Source: Leishmania donovani
Taxonomy: Eukaryota > Euglenozoa > Kinetoplastea > Trypanosomatida > Trypanosomatidae
Direction of reading: 5' to 3'
DNA length: 64,000 nt
Assembly (NCBI RefSeq): GCF_000227135.1
Contig: NC_018258.1
Span: forward strand, 776,318-840,317
Part shown: positions 19,648 through 29,578 of the stretch, one piece after another
How positions within the stretch are numbered: the first letter of the stretch is position 1
Layout of the letters: each line of letters opens with the position of its first letter
Made by a program: the position numbers and the translations under genes
Notes under the pieces: model-generated
Seen by the model: only the letters and a program-made list of their open reading frames with translations
What the model was told of the DNA's origin: nothing
The model's database searches: none

Positions 19648-21681
19648 TCATTCCAGAGAGGGTACGTGCCCACCTATTCTGTTTTCGTCGAAGACACGCA
19701 CCTGCTTCGCGTCCATGGCACTTTGGAGGGCACGAACCTCCGATCGTGGACGCCCCGCCCTGTGCATCATCTTCAAGAGCTTGTTCAGGAGGAGTCCGTT
19801 TCCCTTGACACCGTAGTGCTGCATCTCAGCAATCACAAACGTGAGTTCCGTGTAGTCCTGGGTCTGCAGCATCACCTCTGCCATGATAGAGAAGGTGACA
19901 AGGGAGGGCGCCAAGCCGGTGGCAGATCGAGAAGTGGCACTGATGCGCCAGGGACGCGGTGCCTTGCCAGCGCCGCCGCCCCGCTCGTGGTCGCCGTCGC
20001 CACTGACGCGCAGAGGATTCGACGGAGCGAAGAAGAGAGAGCGGTAAAAGGCAAAGACGCTTGCGGGGTCGCGGGAGTGCCGTGCTGCCTGGAGGACAGC
20101 GTTAACGAGGTAGGTAGTCATCGAAACGTTTTGCATGGTAGTCACTACCGCCATTGCGTCCGTGTAATGGCCACAGCGCACAAGCCCCGTGAGGAGGCGA
20201 GCATACATGCCAGGTGATGCTTGCCGCTCTTGCCTTGTCTGGTAGTCTGTTACGCGGGCCACGGCGAGGTGCATCACGTCGCACGCTTCGCAGATGGCGA
20301 TGTATGAATTCACGGTGTACTCCGTTGGGGTCAGGTGAAAACGATCCGCATCCATCATGAGAGAGTGAGCCTTGGCTTCGACCAGTATAAGGCCGGTGCA
20401 CCGCGCGCGATGACGTCCGTGCGTGGTAGGAGTGCCACTAGCGTCTGCGGTGGTGTGCGACCGCGCCGTCGCGAGGGAGACGGAGGCATGCTCCAGCAGG
20501 CCCATCACGTACTGGAGAATGCGTGGTGTCGGGTCGGTGCCGCTATCCACGAGATAGCGGTACATCTCCCATACTTTCTCCATGCCGTGGGGACTCAGGA
20601 CGGTGCTGGAGGCTGCCGAGGGCGTGGTAAGCTCGGCAGGCAGTGCCCCGCCACTGCCCCAAAGCGAGCCTTCCTGCCCGCAGCAGTTCTCCCACCCGGC
20701 ACCGCCGCTGACAAGCTGTGCGCTGGAGCCCAGAGACGCCTTGCCGGGCTGTCCCGCTCCACCGCCTCGCCTCACACCAACGCTGTAGAGCGTGTGGAAG
20801 ATGTCCTCGTAGGTGTCGGCGCGCAGCCGCAGATGCCTTTCAATCACTTCGTCGTGAAGGCCGTAGATGGTTTGGCACTTCTCGATGGGGCTGCGGTGGG
20901 ACTGAAGGCAGGCAACCATCCGCTGGAGCATGTCGTGGTACTGCTTCTGCCGCGCCTTCCAGATGAGCTCGCGCTGGACGTCATTCAGCCGCACCTGCCG
21001 GCGGCGGGAGTCGACATGTACGACCAGTGCGGGGTCGTAGCCGTCGCGTTCAATGCTGCGCGTTTCTTCAGCGCGGAGGTCAGTTGCTGCACGGCGCTGA
21101 TCGTCTGACTGATAAGCCGAGTTCGGATCTTCGATGGCACCGTGTGTGCCGGTGTGCCTCGGCATAACACGCTTGCGCAATGTGGAGACGTAAGGCGAGT
21201 TACGCTTCTCCAGGTAGCGCAACACCGTTGCAGAAGACACGACAGGGTCTTTCTCATGTGATTGTCTTCGAATGTGCCGTGTACGCGGAGACGAAGACGA
21301 AGACGCCACCCGCGAGCGTGCGGCGCTTGCCGTCTCCCTATCAGAAAGCCCTGGAGCGCTTTCATGCACGACACTCGTGATGCTGTCGTCGTGATATGAG
21401 GCCACGGGTGACGGGGGAGCCTGCTGGGCTAGTCGCTCTTCTCTGTCACGCGTATATACTGGGACCTTAGCACTCCTGGACAGCTTCGACTGGAGCTGGC
21501 GTTGCGGTTCACGATCTGCCCCGTCAGGGCTACGGTGCTGTCTAGGGTTGAAATCGGATCTGAGAGGGCTAGAGGATCGGGTGTACGCAGGCCGGCTGAC
21601 CTGCCGGAGAGCATAGAGGGAAGGGCCGCACAGCTGCGCCAGCGCACTGCATCGCCAGACGCGGAAGTGGCTCCGGTGCAT
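19648..21681 (-). CDS. Pentatricopeptide-repeat protein, probably mitochondrial
   Basis: The 677-residue protein starts with an Arg/Leu/Ser-rich amphipathic stretch (MHRSHFRVWRCSALAQLCG) typical of a mitochondrial targeting signal. Residues from about 455 to 660 form successive helical hairpins of about 35 residues with PPR-like features: TVNSYIAICEACDVMHLA, MYARLLTGLVRCGHYTDAM, LVTFSIMAEVMLQTQDYTE, then LLLNKLLKMMHRAGRPRSEV. The N-terminal half is Ser/Arg-rich and less ordered. Kinetoplastids have many PPR proteins that act on organelle RNA (polyadenylation, editing or the mitoribosome). Which of these applies cannot be told from the sequence. Confidence 0.75.
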   Translation of the reverse strand: MHRSHFRVWRCSALAQLCGPSLYALRQVSRPAYTRSSSPLRSDFNPRQHRSPDGADREPQRQLQSKLSRSAKVPVYTRDREERLAQQAPPSPVASYHDDSITSVVHESAPGLSDRETASAARSRVASSSSSPRTRHIRRQSHEKDPVVSSATVLRYLEKRNSPYVSTLRKRVMPRHTGTHGAIEDPNSAYQSDDQRRAATDLRAEETRSIERDGYDPALVVHVDSRRRQVRLNDVQRELIWKARQKQYHDMLQRMVACLQSHRSPIEKCQTIYGLHDEVIERHLRLRADTYEDIFHTLYSVGVRRGGGAGQPGKASLGSSAQLVSGGAGWENCCGQEGSLWGSGGALPAELTTPSAASSTVLSPHGMEKVWEMYRYLVDSGTDPTPRILQYVMGLLEHASVSLATARSHTTADASGTPTTHGRHRARCTGLILVEAKAHSLMMDADRFHLTPTEYTVNSYIAICEACDVMHLAVARVTDYQTRQERQASPGMYARLLTGLVRCGHYTDAMAVVTTMQNVSMTTYLVNAVLQAARHSRDPASVFAFYRSLFFAPSNPLRVSGDGDHERGGGAGKAPRPWRISATSRSATGLAPSLVTFSIMAEVMLQTQDYTELTFVIAEMQHYGVKGNGLLLNKLLKMMHRAGRPRSEVRALQSAMDAKQVRVFDENRIGGHVPSLE

Positions 21682-22627
21682 TTCCCGTTGCCGTGCGCCT
21701 GAAGTAAAAGCGATTCACCAGTCTTCTGTGCTCAGGGTGTTTGCGGACTCCTTCAGTCGAAGGAGTGATGCGGAGGAAGAAGAAGAGCGGCCGTGGAAAA
21801 GATGCCAAGGAGAAGAGCATAAAGGAGGGCGGGGGTGACGGAGGTAAGCGGGGGCGCACTCATGAGCTGCAAACGCGTACGAGGGAGACACGGGAGAAGG
21901 AGATCGGCGCATGTGCACTGCGGATGACGTGCAGGTCTACGAAAGATAACAGCGTGCGGTGCCACCAGGAGCACAGACGCGTGTTTTCGTCTAATGAGCC
22001 AAGGTGGTGGAGGTGGAGGAGGAGGAGGGGGGGGCCGAGGGTGAGGGGTGGGAACGGGGCCAAGAGTGGGAAGTGAGGGGCAGAGGGGGAATCGAAAGGC
22101 ACACTCGCGGTACCGTCTTCTGAGAACATGCAGGTGATTTCTTGATCAGAAAACACTGGCACAAACACATGCGCCGAGCTTAGGAAGAAAGACGCAGCGC
22201 TCAAACCCCTCCCCTCAAATAACCCAAAGAAAGAGTGACGACGTAACTCATCGGCAGGGGATTCACAGTTTCGTGCAATACGACCAGCAAAACAAGAGAA
22301 GACAGCGAACAGGTGGACACCAAGAAGGGTCATGCCCCTCGTTCACCGACAGATTTGTGGTTGCGCAGGCAGGGAGCGCCTCAGTGGGGATCAGTGCGGT
22401 AAAGGCGCGACAATACCAACATGGACACAAAAGAAGCAGCTTCGGTGAGCCACGGCTCTGTGACCCATCTATGCGCTGCTCGGTATATAAAGCACGCATA
22501 CACGTATAAACGCTCTGGCGCGTAGGTGGAGCTTCCTTCTCCACCGGCAGCCCTCAGCCAAACACTTCTCGTGGTTTTCCCATCAGAGAGAAAGAAAAGA
22601 CACTCAGAGCAAGCAGCACAGAGAGCT
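21682..22627. other. Spacer, G-rich on the + strand
   Basis: The 0.95-kb sequence has a strong GGA/GGGG tract at about 22000-22090, which reads as CCT-rich polypyrimidine on the transcribed strand and is a good candidate for the PPR gene's splice-acceptor region. No gene is seen. Confidence 0.5.
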
Positions 22628-24757
22628 TTACGGTGCCGTATGTCTGCTTGCCGCCAGTGCTGCCTCGTAGGCGGACCTGTTCACCAAGCGAAGCCATAGC
22701 ACCGAGTTGGGCGGTGGTCCGGCTGACGAGAAGCACATCTGCCACCCATACACCCACCCGAACACCAAGCCCAGTCGAAGATAGTTCTCAAGACTGCTGG
22801 CGATGTAGAAGAGCTCTCCGGAAGGCGACTTGGCGGAGGTGGTTGTTGTCGTGCTGCCTTCTCGACCGTCTTTGCACTTCTGTGCCGCAGACGAGGGTGA
22901 AGAGGGCAGAGAAAGGGCACGGCTGTCGACGTCTTCCCTCTTTACATAGCCCCACACCGACGCGATAGTGTCTGCGGCCGCTGCACCGTCTCTGGCGCCC
23001 CTTCCTGCTGCTGCCACAAGGTACACATCACACGCGCAAAATTCACCGAGAGAAGCCGTTTGGTTGCGCCACATAGACGGGCGCCGTCGCTCTGTCAGGG
23101 CTGACCTCTGCTGTATGGTGAAGAAGGTCAGCGACGAAAGTGAGTGTGACACGTCTGCCGACGCCGCCTGCACCTTACTCGCCTCAGCACGGCTCTGCAG
23201 CTGCGCCAGAGACGCGCCTCTACAGTCCCGCAGGAACACCTCCGGTAGCGGAAAGGGGTGCATCACACTCTCACGCAGCATCCTGTCGCGGCGGAACGGC
23301 GTCACACACTTCCAGCGACACAGCGCCGGCAACACGTAAAAGCTGAGCGGCACGCTGCCGAGGCGCGATGCCGCTCCAGAGAGCGTCGTTGGAAGGCGCG
23401 GCGACGCTTCGCGTGGCGACGAGGGACAGCTGGCCGCCACTGGCATGACCATCGGCAGTCCTGCGGTGACAAAGAGCGATGTCCAGCAGTCTGCGAAGCC
23501 GAGGTAGGCGAGGTAGCGCTGCGTCTCCAGCGACAGACAGGAGGCAAGAAGCCCGTCTTTGTCGGATTCAACACTGCGCTTGCGCAACCACCGCTGCAGC
23601 GACGCTAGACGGTACTCGAAGGGGCTTCGGCTTAGTTTCGAGCGGGGCGCCTGCGATGCGGCAAAGTGAGCCTCCGCGGACAGGTCTTGGCACATGCAGC
23701 AGTCGAAGCGGTTGGTGGTGACGCCGAGCTTCGGCTTCTGCGCCAAGAAGGGCAGCTCTCGCCCATCGACGTCAATGCGATGGTGACGCTGAGGGGTGTT
23801 TGGGTCGCTGTGGCGTGGGCTCGTGAGAGAGGAGGTGTTGCCCTTCAGCGAGCCTCCTGGTGCAGAGCTGTCCTGCTGGTCCACCGTGAGGCTCACACGA
23901 GGAGAAGCCGCCGCAGACTTCGGCTTTCCGTCGCCCGTCGCTGCTTCATTCGCCCTCCCCTCCGCTGCGGCTGCGGTCGGCTTGTCCTTCTTTTTGTGGG
24001 AGGGGTGCTTGGTCTTCTCTTCCAGCTCCTTGAACACCTCCAGCTGTTTGATCTCCGTCTCTGTGTCCAAGTACCAGTGGAGGGACCACCCGAGGTCCTC
24101 GACAAGCCGGTGCTGGAGAGCGTGATGCAAATCGTAGAGGGCGCACGGCACAGACGTGGCGGTGGAGCTCAGAGGCAGAGATGAGGTACAGTTGGCACGA
24201 GTGCGGCTGGCTCTTTCACGGACACCTGGCGAAATTAATACGCGCGGTGAGCGAGAAGTGCCAGAGGATAGGACGGGGCTGGAGGTCAGTGGGGTGTGGG
24301 ACGAAATCAATGCCCCAATGCCGACCGCGGTGAGAGGCACTGGCTTGTAGGTGCGCGCCGTTCCTTTGCGCTTCAGAGGTAACTTCCTCCTCGAGGACCT
24401 TTTTGTGCTGGTGCCAAGCTGCGACACAGAGGTGTTCGGGGGCACGACCACGAGTGTTGAGCCGCGTGAGGCCACCGTGGCGCGAGACCGTGTGCCAGGA
24501 GACGACCGTGTACTGCACTCGCCGTTCGCAGAAGCAGACGTTGGCTTGCTGGTCGACGTGGGGCTCGTCGTCTCAAAGCGGCTGGTGGCCGGCGCTGCCA
24601 CGGGGTTTGACCGCAGCGTTGCCGGAGTAGGGGGCAGGGCTGACATTGTGCTGCCGGCGCACGGGTTCGACGGTGGCGCAGGCGTGGACACAACGAGGCG
24701 GCGGCGGCGTCCCTCTAGAGAAGACGCCGCCGTCGCCGAGGAGGACTCGATTTGCAT
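22628..24757 (-). CDS. SMI1/KNR4-like protein, possibly tubulin polyglutamylase complex subunit 2-like
   Basis: The 709-residue protein begins at ATG 24757 (21 codons inside the longest frame, whose extra residues look like leader). Residues 1-200 are Ser/Thr/Pro-rich and disordered. A conserved helix (HHALQHRLVEDLGWSLHWYL) lies near 208-227. The C-terminal third contains CVTPFRRDRMLRESVMHPFP, then a strand-rich portion (SLGEFCACDVYLVAAAG, IASVWGYVKRED), and ends in LFYIASSLENYLRLGLVFGW plus WQMCFSSAGPPP at about 650-690. That order (LA-SL-YLRL--GW-WQ-CF----PP) is what I know from SMI1/KNR4 domains and TPGS2 proteins. TPGS2 is part of the complex that adds glutamate chains to tubulin. The TPGS2 assignment is an inference, the fold assignment somewhat firmer. 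Confidence 0.55.
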   Translation of the reverse strand: MQIESSSATAASSLEGRRRRLVVSTPAPPSNPCAGSTMSALPPTPATLRSNPVAAPATSRFETTSPTSTSKPTSASANGECSTRSSPGTRSRATVASRGSTLVVVPPNTSVSQLGTSTKRSSRRKLPLKRKGTARTYKPVPLTAVGIGALISSHTPLTSSPVLSSGTSRSPRVLISPGVRERASRTRANCTSSLPLSSTATSVPCALYDLHHALQHRLVEDLGWSLHWYLDTETEIKQLEVFKELEEKTKHPSHKKKDKPTAAAAEGRANEAATGDGKPKSAAASPRVSLTVDQQDSSAPGGSLKGNTSSLTSPRHSDPNTPQRHHRIDVDGRELPFLAQKPKLGVTTNRFDCCMCQDLSAEAHFAASQAPRSKLSRSPFEYRLASLQRWLRKRSVESDKDGLLASCLSLETQRYLAYLGFADCWTSLFVTAGLPMVMPVAASCPSSPREASPRLPTTLSGAASRLGSVPLSFYVLPALCRWKCVTPFRRDRMLRESVMHPFPLPEVFLRDCRGASLAQLQSRAEASKVQAASADVSHSLSSLTFFTIQQRSALTERRRPSMWRNQTASLGEFCACDVYLVAAAGRGARDGAAAADTIASVWGYVKREDVDSRALSLPSSPSSAAQKCKDGREGSTTTTTSAKSPSGELFYIASSLENYLRLGLVFGWVYGWQMCFSSAGPPPNSVLWLRLVNRSAYEAALAASRHTAP

Positions 24758-25981
24758 GATCACGGGGAGGTCACCTGATGGCCGCAGAAATACCGGAGAG
24801 GCTGGATGTAAGAAATACACAGAGAGGGAGAGAGACGAACGAGTTAGGTGAGGATCTTAAGAAGTGTGACGTTATTATACAGTTGTGAGCGGAGAAGGAA
24901 GGAGGCGCTGTGAAGCGAAGATCAAGCGGCAAGTCTGTGGCGGGAATGTAGCGCTGCAGCGGGAGGCGGACATGAACGGGTGTGCTTTTGTGTAGTTCGC
25001 GGCAAACATGCAGAGAAAACGACACGGCGAGACGGAGAACGAGTTGCGCATGTCGGGGACGGCGCATGCGCTCAAGACACAGGCACACAGACTCATGCAG
25101 ACAAGCGTACTGCAGACAGCTTGCTCACAGCATGCAAGAGGCATGCTAGAAAAGCGAACTGCAGCCGTGAGCAGGAAAGAGCGTTCTTTGCTTGTCTTCA
25201 CAAGGGACATCAGCGACCGGAGGCGCACGCCTATAGGTGCCTGACGGCACAGACGGACACTCGAGGAGCGGACGATACCGTACTCACAATGACGTGCATT
25301 TTCTACACCAGCTCGTAGATCGAAAGTGGCGCATGGAACAGAACAAGAAGCGGACACAGGATGCGTTCACAGGAATCCCTCCGGAAAAAAATCGATGTGT
25401 GACCAAACCGAGAGTAACAGCAGCAACAAGGTACACTGCTCGTGGCAACACATTCCTCAGTAGATACAGAGAGAGAGGAACGACACAGACACATCATTAA
25501 GCGGGGCACACACACACACACGCACATACACATGTATATACGAGATGAGAAAGCAGTAAGAGGAGGGGGAGGGGGAGGGGGAGAGTCGGAGCCATGACGG
25601 GAGACAACAGCAAACAAGTGGCACGCTAGGTGGCACAGCTCACACCCACACAGGCAGGGACGCAGACACCGGAACAATCAAGCAAAGGAAGCAGAGCACA
25701 CAAAGAACAAATCAATACACCCAGCGAGTAACACGACATACACACACATGTATACATATATATGTGTCTGGAGAGGGTGAAATAACGAAGGGAACGAGAG
25801 AAAGTGCACACTATGGCCCCGGAACCGGTCACTCGCGGCGTGTGTGTGCAATCTCTCAAAAGAAGAAACAGAACATGAAACATGAAGAGGCGCCTACCTG
25901 AGGAGGAGAGTGCGAGTTTAGACACTCATCATCCCTCCCAACCTAAAATGACTTGCGCTGCATGCATGTCTCACGATCGCC
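24758..25981. other. Spacer with CA and GGGGGA repeats
   Basis: The 1.2-kb sequence holds a CA run at about 25507-25520, a (GGGGGA) run at about 25563-25583 and TA-rich patches near 25750-25765. Small frames are Cys/Val-rich translations of CA repeats. No gene is seen. Confidence 0.5.
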
Positions 25982-28900
25982 CTATGCACGGAACACGTAC
26001 ACGTTCGAGTCCTTGCATGAACGCGCCATGAAGTCCTGACCGATGAGCCCTTCGATCTCTTGCTTGAAGTTACGCACCGTAACATCAAACGCCTTTGCGT
26101 TCTTCTCGCGTACCGTGTTGTACAGTTCGTCGTGCTTGATGCGCTGCACATGCTTCATAATCTGCATGATGGAGGTCTTGATCATGTTACGCCGCTTCGT
26201 GATGGTAGCGTCCTCATCCACAGTGCCAGCGGCCACGCGGCGGCGTTCGGCGTTGGGCCAGTACGTGAACTCACCATGCGGGCGGCTAGGCGGCCGAGTA
26301 TAGTCGTAGTTGAGGGCAATGTGTACCCCACCGGACGGAGCTGCCTCACCCGCACCATCGCTGCTACTGCTGATGCGAACCAGTAGCTTGTCGCGGTCGA
26401 GACACAGCCTCAGAACAGCAGCGATGCGCCGCTCATCCATGCCAGCTCGTTTTGCTAGCGTCTTCAACTCCACCCCGGCCCGGCCATACGCGGCAATCGC
26501 GAGGAAGAGTCGCTGCAGCAAGAGCGTGCCGTGAATGGTCGTCACACGGCCGCCTTCTTTGGGGTAAGACACGGTGAAGCTCGTGTACGCGTGGTCGTTC
26601 CAGTCCCACCGCAAGATGCGGTTCGAGTGCTTCTCGTTGTACGCGTGCTCCACCTTTTGAAGGTGCACAAGAGCGTCATTCGGAAAGGGTAACGTTGCTG
26701 TTTCTGACAGGGCCATGGAGAGTGCCTGCCCGGCCCGGGCGACCAGCTCTGCCGCAGACGTTGGAAAAGCAGCGGGGGCGGCACCGCTCTCACTTGCTTG
26801 ACAGGAAGTTGCCGCTGATGCCGCTTCTTTGTTTCCCCATACACGCCAGTCGAGAATGGTGGTGGCGAGCCTGATGCCTTTGGTCGGCGCCTCGCCCACC
26901 CCCACAGAGCCCTTTGAGGCGAGGTCGAAGAGCTCGCTCTGCGCGGAGTAACTCATATGGAGCTCGCGGACAGGCTTGAGCAGGGATGCATCGCCGAGCC
27001 ACGTGGCGAGAAATTGCTCTGCCTCTTGCTCATGACGCTTCTTGTTGCTCTCCAGCTCGGCATCGGAAATGACATCGGGGGCCGGCCGAGTCAGAAGACG
27101 CTCCCGTACCGTGATGGTGTAGCGGTTGATAAAGAGGTCGCGGTTCTTGATGCACCGCACCATGCGGAGAGCGCTGTGCAACTCTTCCTTTGATGTGCAA
27201 ACCACGGCATCCTGCTCCGCCGCGCTGGGGGGCGGGCCACGGGCGGGTGCAGCTGCAGCGCCTGTGTTCACCGGGCGAGGCGCGAGTTCCTTTAGCGCTG
27301 GCTGCGGCGGTGGGTTTGGCCACTTCGCACCAATCGTTCGTACCGGTGCCCCCCGTAGGGCAACCGATCGCAGCCCCCTGCCGCGCTGGCTTGCGCTCTC
27401 GGCTCGGAGCAAGTACACATGCACACTCTGCAGTAAGGGATCGGTGAGCATATCGGCGTACTGACCGGGCCACCTCGCCCTCATCACATTTTGCACGGTG
27501 TCGTAGAAGAGATACTTGCAGTCCCCGAACAGGGTAGTGTCGTACCTGGCACGCTCGGCGGTGGCGCTGACGTCTGCAGCGATGCCAAAGGTCGACGCGG
27601 CGGCAACCGAAGGCAGTGTCTTAGCACCGATCGCAAAAACATCGTCGAAGGCAGACAGGTGCAGCTCAAGGGAGGGCTCCGTTACAGCGTTCCAGATGCG
27701 CTCGACACGGCGCAGGTACTGCAGTACCGCCGTGCTCAGTCTGGACACAGAGTCGTCCGTCTCGACAGCGGTGACCACCCTGGTAGCGCAGCTGTGTTTG
27801 CAGTCGTTCTCGACCTGATCTAGAGCGTTGGCGATCACATCGTGTAGCACCTCGCCCAGCACACTCGTAAAGCAGCCCTCACCGAGATTAAACTCCCGCA
27901 TGATTTGGTCGCCCACATCCAGAGAGGCCCATCTCTGCATGCGGGACCCCGCCGGAAAAGAGAGGCCCTGCAGCCACGTCGCCAGCGTGAGAAGCGCAGC
28001 ACAGACTTTCTGCTCAGAGGGGTAAAGCAAAAGCCCAGCGTCGTAACCGTCTATGGTGGACGTGCGACCCGGTCCTGCCACAGCGCTCCCATCGGAAGCC
28101 CTAGTGGAGGTCTCGGCTCCGATCGCGCCGCCACTGGTGCCATAGCCTCTGACGCCAGATGGAAGCGCTGAGAACAGCGCAGAGAGCAGCGGATGCAGCG
28201 CTTCGCGCACCATGGCGTTCAGCACCGTCGATCCATGCGGAAACGCGCCCGTCAGCTTTGGAACATGATAGATGACCTGCCGCTTGGCTTGTGCGGCCGA
28301 GTCCGGAGGCGTCTTCACGTCCCAGCAGAAGAGCTGCACCAACATGAGTGAGATACCCCAGTCACTCATCTCGTTGCGCTCCACAAACTTCGCTGTAGAT
28401 TCCACGAACGTGGGGTAGTCGACTAGAAGCTGCTTTAGCACTGGGTTGCAGCGCGCAAGGGGGCCGACGGCGGCCTCAGAAGCTGCTACGTCCTTCCGCA
28501 CACCTTGCGCGTGCTCGAGCAGCTCCAGCGTTTTGCTTGGGGGGAAGCGTGCTAGACAGGCGTTCTTGACGTGCCCAAGAACGAGTGCGTCGAGGGTCGC
28601 GCGCACCTCCAGGCTTGCGGCGGCGCTGCTGTCCCTCTTCGATTCGACCTCCGCTACGAGGGAGGCAATGCAGTGAATCGAGTGGTCGAGGTGCTGCTCG
28701 CTGATGGTGGCCTCGCGTTGCGGGGACTGCTGAAGATCTAGCGCGCCAAGAAAGAGCAGGACAGATCGGAAGAGCCACAGTGGCGTCCGAAGCGACTCGA
28801 GGAAGTCTTCGCCGAGCGTCAAGATCGCAAGGGCGTTGCGGCGCCCATCCGGGGTGGTCACCATGGCTGAGGATGGCATGAGACGTGTGTGCGATGAAAT

Positions 28901-29578
28901 GTGGGAGAGAAGGCCCTGCACCACCTTAAGTGCGAGCACCATCTCACGGCAGCATCGAACAATGCCGATGAAGTACGGGCTTGTGGTCAGCATGGGCGTA
29001 ATGACGGTGCGGGCTGCCTCTACACATCGCGACACGAGGTCGACTCCGTCCATCCCGGGCAACTTAAGTTCTTGTACACACGCATCCTCCTGTGCGGTAA
29101 TGTTCAGCTCGGCAAACAGCTTGTCCATGCGCTCCTGAAAGTAAACGACAATGCCGCGAACCCACTCACGCGCCAAGGCGCGCCCGCCATCGTGGCCGAG
29201 GCTCACCGCCGCCGCTGCGCGATCTGCTTGTTGGAACGTGATCGACCAAGAGAGAATACGGTTGATGACGGCGCGTGTGTTGCGGATGTTCTGCCCGCTG
29301 CGCACCACCATCTCGCCGTTCATCTCACGCAGCATCGTTTGCCACTTGGCCGCGATCCCGGGTGGGTTCGATCGCATCCGTGCCACTGATGGGGAACCAG
29401 CGGAAGGAACAAAGAAGTCCCGGAGCGGGATTCGGCCATGATCATCTAGCCTGTAGAGGAAAGAGGAGCTCACGTTGTTGCTCTCGGAACTGCGCTTGGG
29501 TAGTAGCTTGTCATAGATGCTATCTAGCTTCTCGAGCTCTGCCAGCTCCTCTTCGGTGAAATCGGTGCCGAAGCCCAT
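25982..29578 (-). CDS. Cullin-family protein, unusually long
   Basis: The 1198-residue protein ends in a clear cullin neddylation domain. Residues 1128-1198 run KRRNMIKTSIMQIMKHVQRI, followed by KHDELYNTV, VRNFKQEIEGLIGQDFMAR and a C-terminal SNVYVFRA. This matches the winged-helix end of cullins (IVRIMK...L.H..L...V, then IK..IE.LI...Y..R, ending Y.Y.A). Lys 1142 in QIMK is at the site that receives NEDD8. A preceding winged-helix segment (RIAAVLRLCLDRDKLLVRI) and a long helical cullin-repeat region precede it. Cullins scaffold RING ubiquitin ligases. Most are 700-900 residues; the excess here lies in low-complexity insertions around 800-850 and elsewhere. ATG 29578 was chosen over 29677 because MGFGTDFTEEELAEL starts the first charged helix. 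Confidence 0.85.
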   Translation of the reverse strand: MGFGTDFTEEELAELEKLDSIYDKLLPKRSSESNNVSSSFLYRLDDHGRIPLRDFFVPSAGSPSVARMRSNPPGIAAKWQTMLREMNGEMVVRSGQNIRNTRAVINRILSWSITFQQADRAAAAVSLGHDGGRALAREWVRGIVVYFQERMDKLFAELNITAQEDACVQELKLPGMDGVDLVSRCVEAARTVITPMLTTSPYFIGIVRCCREMVLALKVVQGLLSHISSHTRLMPSSAMVTTPDGRRNALAILTLGEDFLESLRTPLWLFRSVLLFLGALDLQQSPQREATISEQHLDHSIHCIASLVAEVESKRDSSAAASLEVRATLDALVLGHVKNACLARFPPSKTLELLEHAQGVRKDVAASEAAVGPLARCNPVLKQLLVDYPTFVESTAKFVERNEMSDWGISLMLVQLFCWDVKTPPDSAAQAKRQVIYHVPKLTGAFPHGSTVLNAMVREALHPLLSALFSALPSGVRGYGTSGGAIGAETSTRASDGSAVAGPGRTSTIDGYDAGLLLYPSEQKVCAALLTLATWLQGLSFPAGSRMQRWASLDVGDQIMREFNLGEGCFTSVLGEVLHDVIANALDQVENDCKHSCATRVVTAVETDDSVSRLSTAVLQYLRRVERIWNAVTEPSLELHLSAFDDVFAIGAKTLPSVAAASTFGIAADVSATAERARYDTTLFGDCKYLFYDTVQNVMRARWPGQYADMLTDPLLQSVHVYLLRAESASQRGRGLRSVALRGAPVRTIGAKWPNPPPQPALKELAPRPVNTGAAAAPARGPPPSAAEQDAVVCTSKEELHSALRMVRCIKNRDLFINRYTITVRERLLTRPAPDVISDAELESNKKRHEQEAEQFLATWLGDASLLKPVRELHMSYSAQSELFDLASKGSVGVGEAPTKGIRLATTILDWRVWGNKEAASAATSCQASESGAAPAAFPTSAAELVARAGQALSMALSETATLPFPNDALVHLQKVEHAYNEKHSNRILRWDWNDHAYTSFTVSYPKEGGRVTTIHGTLLLQRLFLAIAAYGRAGVELKTLAKRAGMDERRIAAVLRLCLDRDKLLVRISSSSDGAGEAAPSGGVHIALNYDYTRPPSRPHGEFTYWPNAERRRVAAGTVDEDATITKRRNMIKTSIMQIMKHVQRIKHDELYNTVREKNAKAFDVTVRNFKQEIEGLIGQDFMARSCKDSNVYVFRA

